NCBI GenBank assembly: GCA_003219195.1
Contig: QHPX01000147.1
Coordinates: 1 to 64,000 of the forward strand
Reading direction: 5' to 3'
From: Verrucomicrobiota bacterium
Lineage (GTDB): Bacteria > Verrucomicrobiota > Verrucomicrobiia > Chthoniobacterales > UBA10450
Length of the DNA: 64,000 nucleotides
Made by a program: the position numbers and the translations under genes. Shown here piece after piece: positions 63,425 to 64,000 of this stretch. The first letter of the stretch is position 1; each line of letters opens with the position of its first letter. The notes under the pieces are model-generated. The model searched no databases. It was not told where the DNA came from and worked only from the letters and a program-made list of their open reading frames with translations.

Positions 63425-64000
63425 TTAATCCAAAATTTCGCTGACGCGACCCGCGCCGACCGTTTTTCCGCCTTCGCGAATAGCGAAAAGAATGGTCTTC
63501 TCCATCGCGATGGGCGTGATCAGCTCAACTTCAATGGCGATGTTGTCGCCGGGCATGACCATTTCCACGCCCTCGGGCAACTTAACCGTGCCAGTCACGT
63601 CGGTGGTGCGGAAATAAAACTGCGGCCGGTAATTGGTAAAGAACGGCGTGTGACGACCGCCTTCCTCCTTGCTCAGCACATAGACTTCCGCCTTGAATTT
63701 CTTGTGCGGGGTAATCGACCCCGGCTTGGCGATGACCTGGCCGCGCTCGACGTCTTCTTTCTTCGTGCCGCGCAGCAAAACGCCGACATTATCGCCGGCG
63801 CGCGCTTCGTCGAGCAGTTTGCGGAACATTTCGATGTCGGTCGCGGTCGTCTTGGCGGTTGGCCGAATTCCGACAAGCTCGACTTCCTCCATTTTCTTGA
63901 GAACACCGCGCTCGACACGACCGGTCGCGACCGTGCCGCGGCCTTCAATGTTGAAGACGTCCTCGATCGGCATGAGAAACGGCTGATCGATCGGTCGCTC
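63425..64000 (-). CDS. tuf: Translation elongation factor EF-Tu, C-terminal part
   Basis: The gene runs off the window end. The visible 191 residues are domains 2 and 3: [78 protein letters not shown] and [17 protein letters not shown]. The C-terminus is GRVSEILD. The GTPase domain lies beyond 64000. Confidence 0.97.
   Translation of the reverse strand, partial: ERPIDQPFLMPIEDVFNIEGRGTVATGRVERGVLKKMEEVELVGIRPTAKTTATDIEMFRKLLDEARAGDNVGVLLRGTKKEDVERGQVIAKPGSITPHKKFKAEVYVLSKEEGGRHTPFFTNYRPQFYFRTTDVTGTVKLPEGVEMVMPGDNIAIEVELITPIAMEKTILFAIREGGKTVGAGRVSEILD

Overview
The window reads as chromosome of a free-living, diderm heterotroph. It has a tripartite RND pump, several secreted or outer-membrane beta proteins, and a full trp operon with class-I enzymes. 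I suspect a soil Verrucomicrobiota lineage (Spartobacteria/Chthoniobacterales-like), based on overall gene style, composition and small inverted-repeat elements. That assignment is inference only, because no 16S rRNA or other decisive marker lies in the window.

Layout. 1-7 kb: a VOC gene tail, then aroF (broken)-trpG-trpE-trpC-trpF-trpB-trpA, tightly spaced or overlapping on the + strand. 7-13 kb: a CDGSH protein, a VOC relic, chrA-chrB on the minus strand, and secreted proteins (PepSY-like, DUF1259, lectin-fold, beta-propeller). 13-19 kb: an RND efflux pump whose TolC-like gene is frame-disrupted. 19-25.7 kb: a DedA-PAP2 fusion, two MFS carriers, an outer-membrane protein, a second and decaying chromate locus, and DUF423. 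25.8-32.3 kb: two neighbouring membrane proteins with cyclic-nucleotide-binding domains, a K+-independent H+-pyrophosphatase, and a receiver/metallo-beta-lactamase fusion. 32.3-34.9 kb: a 2.5-kb island between tRNA-Gln and a 23-bp copy of that tRNA's 3' end. It carries an adenylate cyclase/TPR gene and the stump of a second one. 35-45.5 kb: tadA, tyrS, bioD, purQ/purS, a two-domain LigD, tsf (frame-disrupted), rpsB and a cobalamin adenosyltransferase. 45.5-64 kb: rpoC-rpoB-rplL-rplJ-rplA and rplK-nusG-secE-tRNA-Trp-tuf on the minus strand. The two ribosomal blocks are separated by about 6.5 kb of cargo that includes a restriction-modification locus.

The most striking signal is a short dispersed word, AAGATCGACAAT. 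I find 12 exact 12-mers and about 26 near copies in 64 kb, where chance predicts about 0.008 exact copies. Copies lie in intergenic spacers and inside genes, in several reading frames and both orientations, at roughly one per 1.7 kb. They are absent from the tRNA island and the restriction cargo. The pattern resembles DNA-uptake sequences in density and distribution, but no such role is shown. A second repeat class is a set of 53-99 bp inverted-repeat elements (TGTAG...CTACA or GGTAG...CTACC ends). One lies in frame inside ligD and another supplies the stop codon of chrA.

Several genes are frame-broken: aroF, the TolC homologue, tsf, an MFS gene, probably the N-terminus of an MscS gene, a VOC gene and a porin relic. 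In aroF, the TolC homologue and tsf, conserved residues are missing at the break, so these are deletions rather than simple frameshifts. Because tsf is normally essential, assembly error must be considered.
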